A stretch of 64,000 bases of DNA from Mycolicibacterium tusciae JS617 (GCF_000243415.2 NZ_KI912270.1:6343837-6407836), one strand, 5' to 3'. Positions 38,713 to 48,375 are shown, counted from the stretch's first letter. Numbers and translations are program-made. Notes: generated by a model from the sequence alone, not told the origin.

Positions 38713-40217
38713 CGGACGCCTTCAGGTGGGACGGTGAGGTCGACCAGGTAGGTCGCCGCGATGTCGTCGACGCAGCCCTCCCCCTGGAAGCCGACGGTGT
38801 GCTGGGTGCCCACGAAGGTGACCAGTGTGCCGCCGAGCTGGCGGGCCAGGTCGACGCCCGCCTCATACGGCGTGGCTGGGTCGTTGGTCGTCGATATGAC
38901 CAGGATCGGCGGCAGCCCGTCGACCTTGATCTCGTGTGGCTCGGTCGTCGGCGGCACCGGCCAGAACGCGCAGGTTCCCATTGGCGCGTTGCCGGTGAAC
39001 TCGCCGTAGCTCATGAACGGCGCCGCCTCGCGGGCCCGCCGGTCTTCCTCGATGACCTTGGCGCGGTCGGTCACCGCAGGCTTGTCGACGCAGTTGACCG
39101 CAACCCGGACATCGGTCGAGTTGTTGTAGTGGCCGTTCTCGTCGCGGCCCATGTAGAGATCCGCCAGGGCCAGCATCGTGTCGCCCTCACCGCTCTTGAT
39201 CTCGGTGAGCGCCTGGGTGAGATGGCGCCACAGGTTCGGCGAGTACAGCGGCAGGATCGTGCCGACCACCGCGTCGGAGTAGCTCAGCCCGCGTGGATCC
39301 CGGGTCTTGAGTGGCTTTTCGACCAGCGGGTCGACCAGGCTGCGGTAGATGTCGACCGCCTTCGCGGGGTCGGTGCCCAGCGGACACTCTGGATCGGTGG
39401 CGGCACAGTCGGCGGCGTAGTCGTCGAACGCGGTCTGGAATGCCTTGGCCTGGCGGATGTTGGCCTCGGTCGGGTCGGCGTTGGGGTCGATGGCCCCGTC
39501 GAGGATCATCGCCCGCACCTTGTCCGGATAGGCCTCCGCGTACAACGCCCCGATCCGGGTGCCGTACGAGTAACCCAGGTAGGTCAGCTTCTCGTCGCCG
39601 ATAGCCGCGCGTATCGCCTCGAGATCCTTGACGACGCTCGCGGTTCCGACGTTGGCCAGGAACTCGTCACCCATCTTGTCCACGCAGCGCTGCACGAACG
39701 CCTTGGTTTCGGACTCGATGTGCTCGACACCCTCCGGGGTGTAGTCGACCTGCGGGTCGGCGCGCAGCCGATCATTGTCCGCGTCGGAGTTGCACCACAC
39801 CGCGGGCGTGGAGTTCGCCACGCCACGCGGATCGAAGCCAACCAGGTCGAACCGTTGACGGACCGAGTCGGGCATCATCCCCAGCATGCTCGTGGCGGCC
39901 TGAACACCCGACTCCCCCGGGCCGCCCGGGTTGACGACCAGGGAGCCGATCTTGTCGCCGGTTGCCTTGAACCGGATCATCGCGATCCGCGCGACGTCCC
40001 CGTCGGGCTTGGCATAGTCCACGGGCACCGACAGCATCCCGCACTCGGCACCCGCCGGCGCGGGCTCACCGTCGGACGCGCTGTTTTCGCACTCTCCCCA
40101 CACGATGGGCGATCCCGGCGGCGGTACGGCGACCACGCCGCGGCCCTCGACCAGGTTGGTGCAACCGGCGACCAGCAACATCAACGTGGTCACGAGGACG
40201 CCGATCTTCAGGGTCAT
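38703..40217 (-). CDS. caeA: Cell-envelope serine protease of the CaeA/Hip1 type
   Basis: A 504-residue exported alpha/beta-hydrolase. The ATG at 40217 (MTLKIGVLVTTLMLLVAGC) gives a lipoprotein signal with Cys19 in the lipobox; an ATG at 40235 is less likely. The oxyanion region VVNPGGPGESGV, the nucleophile Ser in GYSYGTRIG, an Asp in TNDPATPY and the His in GTQHTVGF form the expected triad, followed by a paired-Cys C-terminus. M. tuberculosis Hip1 cleaves GroEL2 and affects envelope integrity. That species has two adjacent paralogues (Rv2223c, Rv2224c); here only one is present. Confidence 0.9.
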   Translation of the reverse strand: MTLKIGVLVTTLMLLVAGCTNLVEGRGVVAVPPPGSPIVWGECENSASDGEPAPAGAECGMLSVPVDYAKPDGDVARIAMIRFKATGDKIGSLVVNPGGPGESGVQAATSMLGMMPDSVRQRFDLVGFDPRGVANSTPAVWCNSDADNDRLRADPQVDYTPEGVEHIESETKAFVQRCVDKMGDEFLANVGTASVVKDLEAIRAAIGDEKLTYLGYSYGTRIGALYAEAYPDKVRAMILDGAIDPNADPTEANIRQAKAFQTAFDDYAADCAATDPECPLGTDPAKAVDIYRSLVDPLVEKPLKTRDPRGLSYSDAVVGTILPLYSPNLWRHLTQALTEIKSGEGDTMLALADLYMGRDENGHYNNSTDVRVAVNCVDKPAVTDRAKVIEEDRRAREAAPFMSYGEFTGNAPMGTCAFWPVPPTTEPHEIKVDGLPPILVISTTNDPATPYEAGVDLARQLGGTLVTFVGTQHTVGFQGEGCVDDIAATYLVDLTVPPEGVRCD

Positions 40218-40274
40218 GGGACCACATGCTGCCATGACCCCACATCGGCCCTGGCTAGGCGGCTATCGCATGGC

Positions 40275-41666
40275 TCATTTGGTGGCGGCGAGCAACTCGT
40301 CCAGAGCGGCCTTGAAGTCGTCGGCCATGTTCCACAGATCGGGCAACAACTCCGGACAGGACACGATGCCGACGTTGAGCTTCCCGGCCAGCGACATCAC
40401 GGTGATGTTCAGGCCCGAGCCATGGAAGATCGGCCCGAGCGGGTACATCGCGTCCACCTCGCAGCCCAGGTAGTAGAGCGGAACCTGTGGGCCGGGGACG
40501 TTGGAGATGACGAGGTTGTGCACCGGCCTGGCCCCGCTCAACCGGCTGGCCGCATAGACGCGCATCGCGACCCCGAACACCGCCGGGGCGGCAAACTGGG
40601 TCCAGTCCTGCAGCAGGGTCGCTCCGATCGCCGAACTATGTTGTTTGGCAACCGAATTCGATTCGGCGATGGACTTCAGCCGCTCAGCCGGATCGTCGAT
40701 GTGGGTCTCCAGCTTGGAGAACATCCCCGACACCTGATTGCGGCCCGGCCGGTCCGACTTGTCGTGCACCGAGACCGGCACCATCGCCACCAGCGAGTTC
40801 TCCGGTAGTTCGCCGCGGTCGCTCAGGAACTTGCGCAGCACACCGGACACCAGCGCCATCACCACGTCGTTGACCTTGGCCCCGAAGTGGTTCTTCACGG
40901 TCTTGATGTCCTCGAGGTCGAGCTGCGCGAAAGCGACGTTGCGGTGGCCGGTGACATTGTTGTTCCACGCGGTCTTCGGCGCCGCGAAGGGCGCGGTCAT
41001 GGCGGTGCCACCGCGCGCCCGCCGTGCGGTGTCCACGACAGTCGACAGGGTCGACGGCAGCGCGTTGATGAGCTTCAGCGGCCGGCTGGCGAACTTGATG
41101 GCACCGGATACCGCGATCTCCAGCTCGCTCGCATCACCGGGACCGTCCACCGGGTCCGGTGGCGGGGCATCGGCTTCGGTACTGCACAGCTGAGACATCA
41201 GGTTGGCCCCCGATACGCCGTCGACACCGGAGTGATGGACCTTGGTCATCACGACGATGCGCCCGCCCTCCTGCGGGTCGGTGCCTTCGACGTTCTCGAT
41301 CACCCACTTCTCCCACAGCGGCCGGCTGCGATCCAGCGACAACGACGCGATGTGCCCGCAGATCTCGGCCAACTCGCGCCGGCCTCCCGGCGACGGCAAG
41401 CCGATGCGGTGCAGGTGCCGGTCGACGTCGAAATCCTTGTCGTCCACCCACACCGGATGATCGAGGTTGAACCGGCTGTCGGCGAGCTTCTCGCGAAACT
41501 GCGGCATCGCCTTGATCCGCAGGTCGAATGCGTCGCGGAATTTATCGAAGGTGTACCCGCCCGGCATGGTCGAGGTGTCCAGCTCGAGGATCGAGCACAC
41601 GTGCAGGGGCTGCTGGGCGGTCTCGAGATACAGGAAACTGGCGTCGAGTCCGCTTAACCGTTGCAT
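40275..41666 (-). CDS. WS/DGAT-family acyltransferase (triacylglycerol synthase-like)
   Basis: A 463-residue wax ester synthase/diacylglycerol acyltransferase. It begins MQRLSGLDASFLYLET, the usual family opening, and carries the catalytic HHxxxDG motif as KVHHSGVDGVSG near residue 134. The C-terminal domain includes NVPGPQVPLYYLG and the PLGPIFHGSGLNI stretch. These enzymes join acyl-CoA to diacylglycerol for lipid storage. The start at 41666 is preferred to the frame start at 41711 by homology to the family N-terminus. It lies 57 nt from caeA and is not at this location in M. tuberculosis as I recall. Confidence 0.9.
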   Translation of the reverse strand: MQRLSGLDASFLYLETAQQPLHVCSILELDTSTMPGGYTFDKFRDAFDLRIKAMPQFREKLADSRFNLDHPVWVDDKDFDVDRHLHRIGLPSPGGRRELAEICGHIASLSLDRSRPLWEKWVIENVEGTDPQEGGRIVVMTKVHHSGVDGVSGANLMSQLCSTEADAPPPDPVDGPGDASELEIAVSGAIKFASRPLKLINALPSTLSTVVDTARRARGGTAMTAPFAAPKTAWNNNVTGHRNVAFAQLDLEDIKTVKNHFGAKVNDVVMALVSGVLRKFLSDRGELPENSLVAMVPVSVHDKSDRPGRNQVSGMFSKLETHIDDPAERLKSIAESNSVAKQHSSAIGATLLQDWTQFAAPAVFGVAMRVYAASRLSGARPVHNLVISNVPGPQVPLYYLGCEVDAMYPLGPIFHGSGLNITVMSLAGKLNVGIVSCPELLPDLWNMADDFKAALDELLAATK

Positions 41667-41726
41667 CACGCCGATGTTAGGCGGGGCGGAGCTGACTGTG
41701 AGGAAATCCACTCAACGCGCCTTTTA

Positions 41727-41744
41727 ACTTTCGGCGCTGAAAGT
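41727..41744. repeat. 18-bp palindrome between the acyltransferase gene and panB
   Basis: ACTTTCGGCGCTGAAAGT, with 6-bp perfect arms around a 6-nt centre. It sits in the 158-nt divergent intergenic region and could be an operator for either gene or a small hairpin. Confidence 0.4.
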
Positions 41745-41824
41745 GGCAGACTGAACAGGTCAGACGAACCCGGGGACCCGGATGGGCCACGAGGATCGAC
41801 CAGACCAACGCATGAGGGACAACG

Positions 41825-42688
41825 ATGTCTGAGCAGACTGTCTATGGTGCTGTCGAAGAAAAGCCGCGTACCTCCGCCGAATTGTCCGCACCGCGGACGA
41901 AAGTAAGAACCCTCCACCTGCAGAAGTGGAAGGCCGAGGGCCACAAGTGGGCCATGCTGACGGCCTACGACTACTCCACCGCCCGCATATTCGACGACGC
42001 CGGCATTCCCGTCCTGTTGGTCGGCGACTCGGCGGCCAATGTGGTCTACGGCTATGACACGACCGTGCCGGTGACCGCCGACGAACTCATCCCGCTCGTG
42101 CGCGGCGTCGTCCGTGGTGCGTCGCACGCGCTGGTGGTCGCCGACTTGCCGTTCGGCAGTTACGAGGCGGGCCCGGCGCAGGCCCTAGCCACCGCGACGC
42201 GGTTCATGAAGGAAACCGGTGCGGGCGCGGTCAAGCTGGAGGGCGGCGAGCGCGTCGCCGATCAGATCGCGACGTTGACCCAGGCCGGCATCCCGGTGGT
42301 GGCTCATATCGGGTTCACTCCGCAGAGCGTCAACGGACTGGGCGGCTTCCGCGTCCAGGGCCGCGGCGATGCAGCCGAGCAGACCGTCCACGACGCAATC
42401 GCCGTGCAGGAAGCCGGCGCGATCGCCGTGGTGCTCGAGATGGTGCCCGCCGAATTGGCCACTCAAATCACCGGCAAGCTGACCATCCCCACCATCGGCA
42501 TCGGTGCCGGTCCCAACTGCGATGCCCAGGTGTTGGTGTGGCAGGACATGGCGGGTATGACGAGCGGCAAGACCGCACGATTCGTCAAGCGGTTCGGTGA
42601 TGTCGGCGCTGAATTGAGCCGCGCTGCAACGCAGTACGCCAACGAGGTGGCCAGCGGGACATTCCCCGCCGAAGAGCACTCGTTCTAG
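41825..42688 (+). CDS. panB: 3-methyl-2-oxobutanoate hydroxymethyltransferase
   Basis: A 287-residue TIM-barrel enzyme that makes ketopantoate from ketoisovalerate and methylene-THF in the pantothenate pathway. [34 protein letters not shown] with a metal-binding Asp, [18 protein letters not shown] and [18 protein letters not shown] are standard. GAGGGACAACG precedes the ATG. It ends 4 bp into the convergent enoyl-CoA hydratase-like gene. Confidence 0.96.
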   Translation: MSEQTVYGAVEEKPRTSAELSAPRTKVRTLHLQKWKAEGHKWAMLTAYDYSTARIFDDAGIPVLLVGDSAANVVYGYDTTVPVTADELIPLVRGVVRGASHALVVADLPFGSYEAGPAQALATATRFMKETGAGAVKLEGGERVADQIATLTQAGIPVVAHIGFTPQSVNGLGGFRVQGRGDAAEQTVHDAIAVQEAGAIAVVLEMVPAELATQITGKLTIPTIGIGAGPNCDAQVLVWQDMAGMTSGKTARFVKRFGDVGAELSRAATQYANEVASGTFPAEEHSF

Positions 42689-43464
42689 GAGAACTCGGGT
42701 TTCCGCTTGGCCATGAAGGCGTCGACGCCCTCGCGGCCGTCGGCGGAGTTGGCACGGTCGGCGATCAGCCGGCTCTCGAATTCCATCTGCTCTTCGAGTC
42801 CGCTGCTGAATGTCGACAGCATCAGTGCCTTCACGCCGCCGTTCGATCCGGCACAGGTGGCCGCCATCTTCTCGGCGAGCGCATCTGCACGTGCGGCCAG
42901 TTGATCGTCAGCCACCACCTCGGTGACCAGACCCCACTGCGAGGCCTCCTGCGCCGAGAGGGTCCGGTTGGTCAGCATCAGCTCCTTCGTCTTGGTGATC
43001 CCGATGAGCCGTGGCAGAAAGTAGGACGAGCTGCCGTCCGGGGAGAGCCCCACCTTGGTGTAGGCCATGGTGAACGACGCCGACTCCGCGGCGAGCACCA
43101 AATCGCCCGTCACCGCGATCGAGAAACCCGCTCCGGCTGCGGTGCCGTTGACCGCGGTGATGAGCACGGCGTCCATCCGCGAGAAGCTCGAGATCGCGCG
43201 ATGCAGTTCGTTCGCGACGCCCTTGATGTGCAATCCGCGGTCGGGAGCGGGCGCGAATGACTTCAGATCGCCTCCGGCACAGAAGAAGCGACCCGACCCG
43301 GTGAGTACGACGACCTTGGTCGCCGCGGTGTCGCAGCGCCGCGCGGCGTCGGCGAGCTCGCGAGTCATGGTGTCGTTCATTCCGTTTGCGGCGTCGGGCC
43401 GGTTCAGCGTGATCCGGGTGATGGCACCGGACGGCTCGAACTTGATCGTCTCGTAGTCGGTCAC
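42685..43464 (-). CDS. Enoyl-CoA hydratase/isomerase family protein
   Basis: A 259-residue crotonase-fold protein, GTG start. Oxyanion-hole segments are [12 protein letters not shown] (about residues 60-71) and [14 protein letters not shown] (about 109-122). At the second catalytic position, where hydratases have Glu, the text reads [18 protein letters not shown] with Asp instead, which is more like isomerase or other crotonase functions than a classical hydratase. Substrate unknown. It overlaps panB tail to tail by 4 nt and is divergent from the CYTH-CHAD gene. Confidence 0.87.
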   Translation of the reverse strand: MTDYETIKFEPSGAITRITLNRPDAANGMNDTMTRELADAARRCDTAATKVVVLTGSGRFFCAGGDLKSFAPAPDRGLHIKGVANELHRAISSFSRMDAVLITAVNGTAAGAGFSIAVTGDLVLAAESASFTMAYTKVGLSPDGSSSYFLPRLIGITKTKELMLTNRTLSAQEASQWGLVTEVVADDQLAARADALAEKMAATCAGSNGGVKALMLSTFSSGLEEQMEFESRLIADRANSADGREGVDAFMAKRKPEFS

Positions 43465-43549
43465 CCCTGGACCTTAGCGCCGGTATCGGGGGGCTCGAGC
43501 GCTCCCCCGGCCTGCTCGTTCACCTGCATATGGCAGTCTTGCCCGCACC

Positions 43550-45031
43550 ATGGGCAAATCCTCTTCGCAGTACCTGGAGGTCGAGCGGAAGTTCGACATC
43601 GTCGAATCGACGGTGTCCCCGTCGTTCGACGGCTTGTCGGCGGTTTCCCGGGTGGAGCGCTCCCCTTCGCAACAGCTCGATGCCGTCTACTTCGACACCC
43701 CCGGCCGTGATCTGGCCGCCCGCAAGGTCACATTGCGCAGGCGCACGGGCGGCGCCGACGCCGGGTGGCACCTGAAACTGCCCGCGGGACCCGATGCCCG
43801 CACCGAAGTGCGCGAGCCCCTTGGCTCCTCTGCCGACGACGTAGTACCTGAGGCGCTGCGCGACATCGTGTTGGCCATCGTCCGGGACCGCCCACTGTCG
43901 CCGGTTGCACGTATTTCGACCAGCCGCACCGTCGACGTGTTGCGCTCGGCGGACGGCACGCCCCTCGCCGAATTCTGCGACGACCAGGTCACCGCCCAAG
44001 CTGGGCCAGACGGCGCAGAACAGCAGTGGCGCGAATGGGAACTCGAGCTCGCGCAGGGCGGCGATCGTGACCTGCTGGAGCGGCTCGCCAACAGGCTTCT
44101 CGACGCCGGCGCGGTACCCGCCGGGCACGGTTCCAAGCTGGCCAGGGTGCTCGACGAGGAGTCGACTGACGACGCACCTGAGCCGCCGGACGACCCCATC
44201 CACCGGGCGGTCGCCGAGCAGGTCGCGGAATTACTCGTGTGGGACCGCGCCGTCCGCGTCGACGCGTATGACTCGGTGCACCAGATGCGGGTGACCACCC
44301 GCAAGATCCGCAGCCTGCTGCAGTCCTCGGAAGAAGCGTTCGGAATCTCCGACGACGCGTGGATCCTCGACGAGTTGCGGCAGCTGGCCGCCGTGCTGGG
44401 GGTCGCGCGTGACGCCGAGGTGCTCGCCGAGAAGTACGAGAAGGCACTCGACGAACTGCCCGCGGAGCTGATCCGCGGGCCCGTGCGCGAGCGATTGGTC
44501 GACGGTGCGAAGAAGCGCTACCAATCGGGGCACCGGCGGTCGCTGATCGCGATGCGCTCGGCACGCTACTTCCGGCTGCTCGACGCGCTCGAGGCGTTGG
44601 TGGCCACCGCTCCACCGCCGGCGCCCTCAGACGAGGCGGAGCCGGAGACCGCAACCATCGACGCGGCGTACAAGCGGGTGCGTAAGGCCGCCAGGGCCGC
44701 CGAAGCCGCGGCTTCCGAGGACGAGCGCAATGAAGCACTGCATCGAATCCGCAAGCGCGCCAAACGGCTTCGCTACACCGCGTCGGCGACCGGCGCCGAC
44801 AAGGTGGCCGAGCGCGCGAAGTCCGTTCAATCGGTGCTTGGCGATCACCAGGACAGCGTGGTAAGCCGAGCCCACCTCAGCAGTGAGGCCGAGATCGCGC
44901 ACGCCGCCGGCGAGGACACCTTCACGTACGGGGTGCTCTATCAGCTCGACGACGCTCTGGCGCGCCGGGCGGATGCAGACCTCGGCGGGGCGATCAAGAA
45001 GCTGCACAAGTCAGTGCGCAAGGAACTTTGA
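43550..45031 (+). CDS. CYTH and CHAD domain protein (Rv2226-type)
   Basis: A 493-residue protein with an N-terminal CYTH triphosphate-tunnel domain and a C-terminal CHAD domain. The CYTH signature ExExK is Glu10, Glu12, Lys14 (YLEVERKFD), with basic strands such as KVTLRRRTGGADAGWHLKLP later. The CHAD part has conserved His and basic helices, for example DSVHQMRVTTRKIRSLL and LHRIRKRAKRLRYTA, which bind polyphosphate. The pair suggests action on polyphosphate or related inorganic triphosphates. Its last 21 nt overlap the convergent small sigma-like gene. Confidence 0.92.
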   Translation: MGKSSSQYLEVERKFDIVESTVSPSFDGLSAVSRVERSPSQQLDAVYFDTPGRDLAARKVTLRRRTGGADAGWHLKLPAGPDARTEVREPLGSSADDVVPEALRDIVLAIVRDRPLSPVARISTSRTVDVLRSADGTPLAEFCDDQVTAQAGPDGAEQQWREWELELAQGGDRDLLERLANRLLDAGAVPAGHGSKLARVLDEESTDDAPEPPDDPIHRAVAEQVAELLVWDRAVRVDAYDSVHQMRVTTRKIRSLLQSSEEAFGISDDAWILDELRQLAAVLGVARDAEVLAEKYEKALDELPAELIRGPVRERLVDGAKKRYQSGHRRSLIAMRSARYFRLLDALEALVATAPPPAPSDEAEPETATIDAAYKRVRKAARAAEAAASEDERNEALHRIRKRAKRLRYTASATGADKVAERAKSVQSVLGDHQDSVVSRAHLSSEAEIAHAAGEDTFTYGVLYQLDDALARRADADLGGAIKKLHKSVRKEL

Positions 45032-45238
45032 TCGCCCAGACGGACCCGCCGACGCAACGATGCGCTGCAACGCTTTCATTGCGTCGTGCAGTTCGTCGCG
45101 CACCGCGCGCTCGGTGATTCGGTATTCGGCGGCGATCTGCGCCGTGCTGCGCTCCAAGTAGTACGCCCGGTAGATGACCGCGCGGTGCGGATTCGAGAGC
45201 ATCGCCATGGCCTGCCGAATCGGCGTGCGGCCGGTCAT
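45011..45238 (-). CDS. Small sigma-70 region 4-like protein
   Basis: A 75-residue protein that is little more than a sigma region 4 helix-turn-helix: NPHRAVIYRAYYLERSTAQI, then AAEYRITERAVRDELHDAMK. It lacks region 2, so it cannot be a complete sigma factor; it may bind DNA or RNA polymerase as a modulator, or be a remnant. Its ATG overlaps the GntR stop codon as ATGA, suggesting that both are made from one message, and its 3' end overlaps the convergent CYTH-CHAD gene by 21 nt. Confidence 0.65.
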   Translation of the reverse strand: MTGRTPIRQAMAMLSNPHRAVIYRAYYLERSTAQIAAEYRITERAVRDELHDAMKALQRIVASAGPSGRSKFLAH

Positions 45239-45903
45239 GGTGACACCACCGCGTATGGGTCGAGCACCGATGGATGGTCGACGAGGTAGTCGAGGATGTG
45301 GTCATGCGCCTTGGCGAGGTGCTCGCTGGTGAGACGCGCGGTCGTGGCCGCATCGCCGGATTCGACGGCGGCCAGTATGTCCCCGTGCTCGGACCCGATG
45401 TGCCCGGTCTGGCCGACCTCGAGATGCAGGAACACGTAGCGGTCCGTCAGTCGGCGCAACTGCTCGATCAGTTCGATCGTGCGCGGACGGTGGGCCCGGC
45501 GGTAGACGGCTGCGTGGAACTCGGTGTTGGCAGCCAACCACGTTCGCGCATCGATGGGCTCTGACATGATCGCCAGCTGCTTTCGCATGTAGAGGACGTC
45601 GGCGCGACCGACGTTGGGCACGGCGATCTCGGTGGTCCTCGGCTCGATCGACAACCGGAGCTCATAGAGCTCCTGCAGTTCTTCGACCGACATGCGGGTG
45701 ACGATCGCGGTGGCATTGGACAGCGGCTGAACCAGACCTTCGCCTGCCAGGATCGCGAGCGCGTCGCGCACCGGGATCCGGCTGACGCCGAACCGTTCGG
45801 CGAGGCCGACCTGGGCGAGCTTCGAGCCCGGCGCGACGTCGCCGTGCATGATCTCGGTCCTCAACTGCGAAGAAATGCGTGTGGCCGAACTCTCGAATGC
45901 CAT
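45235..45903 (-). CDS. GntR-family (FCD) transcriptional regulator
   Basis: A 222-residue regulator with an N-terminal winged helix (SSQLRTEIMHGDVAPGSKLA, then LAERFGVSRIPVRDALAIL) and a C-terminal FCD ligand domain with possible metal-binding His residues (NTEFHAAVYR, SEHGDILAA). I chose the ATG at 45903 (MAFESSATRISS); the frame extends upstream through the promoter. The ligand is unknown. The palindrome TGTATACA 31 nt upstream is a likely autoregulatory site. It is coupled to the small sigma-region-4 gene. Confidence 0.88.
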   Translation of the reverse strand: MAFESSATRISSQLRTEIMHGDVAPGSKLAQVGLAERFGVSRIPVRDALAILAGEGLVQPLSNATAIVTRMSVEELQELYELRLSIEPRTTEIAVPNVGRADVLYMRKQLAIMSEPIDARTWLAANTEFHAAVYRRAHRPRTIELIEQLRRLTDRYVFLHLEVGQTGHIGSEHGDILAAVESGDAATTARLTSEHLAKAHDHILDYLVDHPSVLDPYAVVSP

Positions 45904-45933
45904 AGCGACGTCCTGTCTACGATCTTGATTTCG

Positions 45934-45941
45934 TGTATACA
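45934..45941. promoter_or_regulatory. Candidate GntR operator
   Basis: TGTATACA, a perfect 8-bp palindrome 31 nt before the GntR start. GntR/FadR-type regulators often bind sites centred on TATAC-like palindromes. Confidence 0.45.
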
Positions 45942-45969
45942 GGCGCCGGCTGTGAACAACCGTAGAGAA

Positions 45970-46402
<433 letters not shown>

Positions 46403-46405
46403 CAA

Positions 46406-46413
46406 TAAACTTA
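46406..46413. promoter_or_regulatory. Overlapping divergent -10 elements of rnpB and the AraC gene
   Basis: Plus strand TAAACT at 46406-46411 ends 6 nt before the AraC ATG at 46418. Minus strand TAAGTT at 46413-46408 ends about 6 nt before the 5' end of rnpB. The two -10 hexamers share four base pairs, so polymerase cannot occupy both at once. Confidence 0.5.
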
Positions 46414-46417
46414 GCTC

Positions 46418-46873
46418 ATGTCCCAGGTGCCGCCCGCCCGTTATCTCCTGCGGGCCAAGGATCTGGTCGACGCACGCTATGCGGACCCCATCACCGTCGA
46501 CGACCTCGCCGCCGCGGCCGGGCTTTCGCGGGCGCATTTCAGCCGGATGTTCACGCGGACGTTCGGCGAATCGCCGCGGGCGTATCTGCAGACGAGGCGT
46601 TTGGAGCGCGCGGCCTCGCTGCTTCGCCACACCGACCGCTCGGTGGCCGACATCTGCGTGATGGTGGGCCTGCAGAGCGTGGGGTCGTTCACCACCAGCT
46701 TCTCGCGCGTGTACGGCATGCCACCCGCGACCTACCGGGCGAGTATGCCGCCAGCGGTCATCTATGCGCGCGTTCCGAGTTGCATCCTGGCGCGCGACAC
46801 CCGTCCGCCCGCCGACAGCCGCCTTCGCAAGACAGCACACGGGGAGAAGACGAGCGGTAGCAGCCGACCGTAG
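46418..46873 (+). CDS. AraC-family transcriptional regulator
   Basis: A 151-residue regulator consisting almost only of the AraC double helix-turn-helix: ITVDDLAAAAGLSRAHFSRM is the first HTH and VADICVMVGLQSVGSFTTSF the second, ending in RVYGMPPATYR. There is no N-terminal sensor domain. It precedes by 10 nt a VOC protein gene, a pairing often seen where the regulator controls a glyoxalase-like enzyme. The start lies 6 nt after a TAAACT hexamer that overlaps the rnpB promoter. Confidence 0.9.
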   Translation: MSQVPPARYLLRAKDLVDARYADPITVDDLAAAAGLSRAHFSRMFTRTFGESPRAYLQTRRLERAASLLRHTDRSVADICVMVGLQSVGSFTTSFSRVYGMPPATYRASMPPAVIYARVPSCILARDTRPPADSRLRKTAHGEKTSGSSRP

Positions 46874-46876
46874 CGT
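46871..46876 (+). promoter_or_regulatory. Candidate -10 hexamer for the VOC gene
   Basis: TAGCGT ends 7 nt before the ATG at 46884 and overlaps the AraC stop codon. Confidence 0.4.
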
Positions 46877-46883
46877 CGTGCGC

Positions 46884-47321
46884 ATGATGAAAATCGGTAG
46901 CGCCCACCTGTGGGTCCATGATCAAGACGCTGCACTCAAATTTTGGACGGACCTCGTCGGAATGGAAGTGCGGCAGGATGTTTCCCTACCCGACCTCGAT
47001 AACACCTTCCGCTGGTTGACCGTTGGCCCGCCAGGTCAGGACGATGTATCGCTCGTCTTGATGGCGATCCCCGGCGAACCCGTGATGGACGAAGCGACGC
47101 GCAAGCAGGTGCAGGACCTGACCGCGAAGGGCTTCGCGGGCACCGTATTCCTGACCACGAACGACGTCCAGTCCGACTACGACGACATGACCTCGCGCGG
47201 CGTCGAATTCACCGAACCACCGCATCAGATGCCGTATGGCATCGACTCAGGATTTCGCGATCCGTCGGGAAACAGTGTGCGACTCACCCAATTGGCGCCG
47301 CCTCCGGCCAATACTGTCTAG
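46884..47321 (+). CDS. VOC (glyoxalase/bleomycin-resistance-like) protein
   Basis: A 145-residue vicinal oxygen chelate protein with two beta-alpha-beta-beta-beta modules. Candidate metal ligands are His in MKIGSAHLWVHDQDAALK at the start and residues in GIDSGFRDPSGNSVRLTQL at the end, where the terminal Glu typical of many members is replaced by Arg-Leu-Thr. It could therefore be a binding protein rather than an enzyme. It follows the AraC regulator and is directly followed by the methyltransferase gene, whose GTG begins at the base after its stop. Confidence 0.85.
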   Translation: MMKIGSAHLWVHDQDAALKFWTDLVGMEVRQDVSLPDLDNTFRWLTVGPPGQDDVSLVLMAIPGEPVMDEATRKQVQDLTAKGFAGTVFLTTNDVQSDYDDMTSRGVEFTEPPHQMPYGIDSGFRDPSGNSVRLTQLAPPPANTV

Positions 47322-47813
47322 GTGCGAACGACCACCGCGGCACTCGGTTCGGCAGCCTTCTTCGTCGTCGCGCCTGGGACGTTCGTCGGGCTGGGCCCGT
47401 GGCTGATCACCCGATGGGAGATCCCCGAGTCCAGCCCGCCGCTGCGTTTGGCGCTGGGAGCGGTGTTCGTCGTCGCGGGCCTGATCCCGCCGGTGCACGC
47501 GTTCATCCAGTTCGCCAAGGCGGGCGGAACTCCGATGCCCGTCGCGCCGACCGAACGGCTCGTCGTCACGGGGTTCAACCGATTCGTCCGCAACCCGATG
47601 TACGTGGGACTGTTGATCGCGATTCTCGGCCAGGCGCTGCTCTTCGACAGCCTGGCGCTCGTGGTCTATGCGCTGATTGGGTGGATCGCCACAGCTTCGT
47701 TCGTGCACTGGTACGAAGAGCCCACGCTGGTGCGCACCTACGGAGAGCAGTACGAGGAGTACCGCCACAATGTGCCCGGGTGGACTCCACGCCTCACGCC
47801 ATGGACGGCTTAG
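47322..47813 (+). CDS. Isoprenylcysteine carboxyl methyltransferase-like membrane protein
   Basis: A 163-residue integral membrane protein of the ICMT/PEMT superfamily. It has about four helices, with the characteristic GFNRFVRNPMYVGLLIAILG and EEPTLVRTYGEQYEEYRHNV motifs near the SAM-binding region. Bacterial members methylate lipids or small molecules; the substrate is unknown. The start GTG follows the VOC stop without a gap. AraC regulator, VOC protein and this gene probably form one operon. Confidence 0.87.
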   Translation: MRTTTAALGSAAFFVVAPGTFVGLGPWLITRWEIPESSPPLRLALGAVFVVAGLIPPVHAFIQFAKAGGTPMPVAPTERLVVTGFNRFVRNPMYVGLLIAILGQALLFDSLALVVYALIGWIATASFVHWYEEPTLVRTYGEQYEEYRHNVPGWTPRLTPWTA

Positions 47814-47862
47814 GTTCGGCACCCAGATCTCACACCTGGCCGACCGTCGTCGTCTTCAAGGT

Positions 47863-48375
47863 ATGAACACACGACACGCCCTCATCGACAGCCGCCTGGA
47901 CGAACTCACCGTGGTCGCCGATGGCAACGCGCTCACCGGTATCTACTTTCGGCACCACTGGCATCGGCCGGGTCAGGCCGCCTTCGGTGCTCGCGTCGAC
48001 GCGCAATCCGATGCCGTGCTGGCCGATGCGAGCGCCCAGCTGACGGACTACCTCGCCCGCGAGCGCGACGACTTGGACCTGCCGGTCAGCCCACGTGGCG
48101 ACCAGCGGCAGCAGCGGATCTGGAAAATGCTGTCCGCCATCCCCTACGGCGGCACGGTCACCTACGGAGAACTCGCCGCCGCACTCGCCGACGGAACGGC
48201 AGCGTTTCAGGTCGGCCAGGCCGTCGGCCGCAATCCGCTGTGCATCGTTGTTCCGTGCCACCGGGTGGTCGGGAGCAATGGTCAGCTGACCGGCTATGCG
48301 GGAGGCCTGAAACGCAAGCAGTTCCTGCTCGAACTCGAAGAGCCCGCCGACGTCAAGGCGGCGAGGCTGTTTTGA
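47863..48375 (+). CDS. ogt: Methylated-DNA--protein-cysteine methyltransferase
   Basis: A 170-residue suicide repair protein that removes alkyl groups from O6-alkylguanine. The active site IVVPCHRVVGSNGQLTGYAG and the HTH stretch IPYGGTVTYGELAAAL are present. The start ATG at 47863 (MNTRHALIDS) is set by the family length. Its stop overlaps the next start as TGATG, coupling it to the 2OG-Fe(II) oxygenase. With the next two genes it forms an alkylation-repair group. Confidence 0.93.
   Translation: MNTRHALIDSRLDELTVVADGNALTGIYFRHHWHRPGQAAFGARVDAQSDAVLADASAQLTDYLARERDDLDLPVSPRGDQRQQRIWKMLSAIPYGGTVTYGELAAALADGTAAFQVGQAVGRNPLCIVVPCHRVVGSNGQLTGYAGGLKRKQFLLELEEPADVKAARLF

Noticed and set aside
38799..40808. 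669-codon plus-strand frame across the CaeA-like and acyltransferase genes
   Set aside because: It runs opposite two well-supported genes and their intergenic space, and its translation has no domain or membrane pattern.
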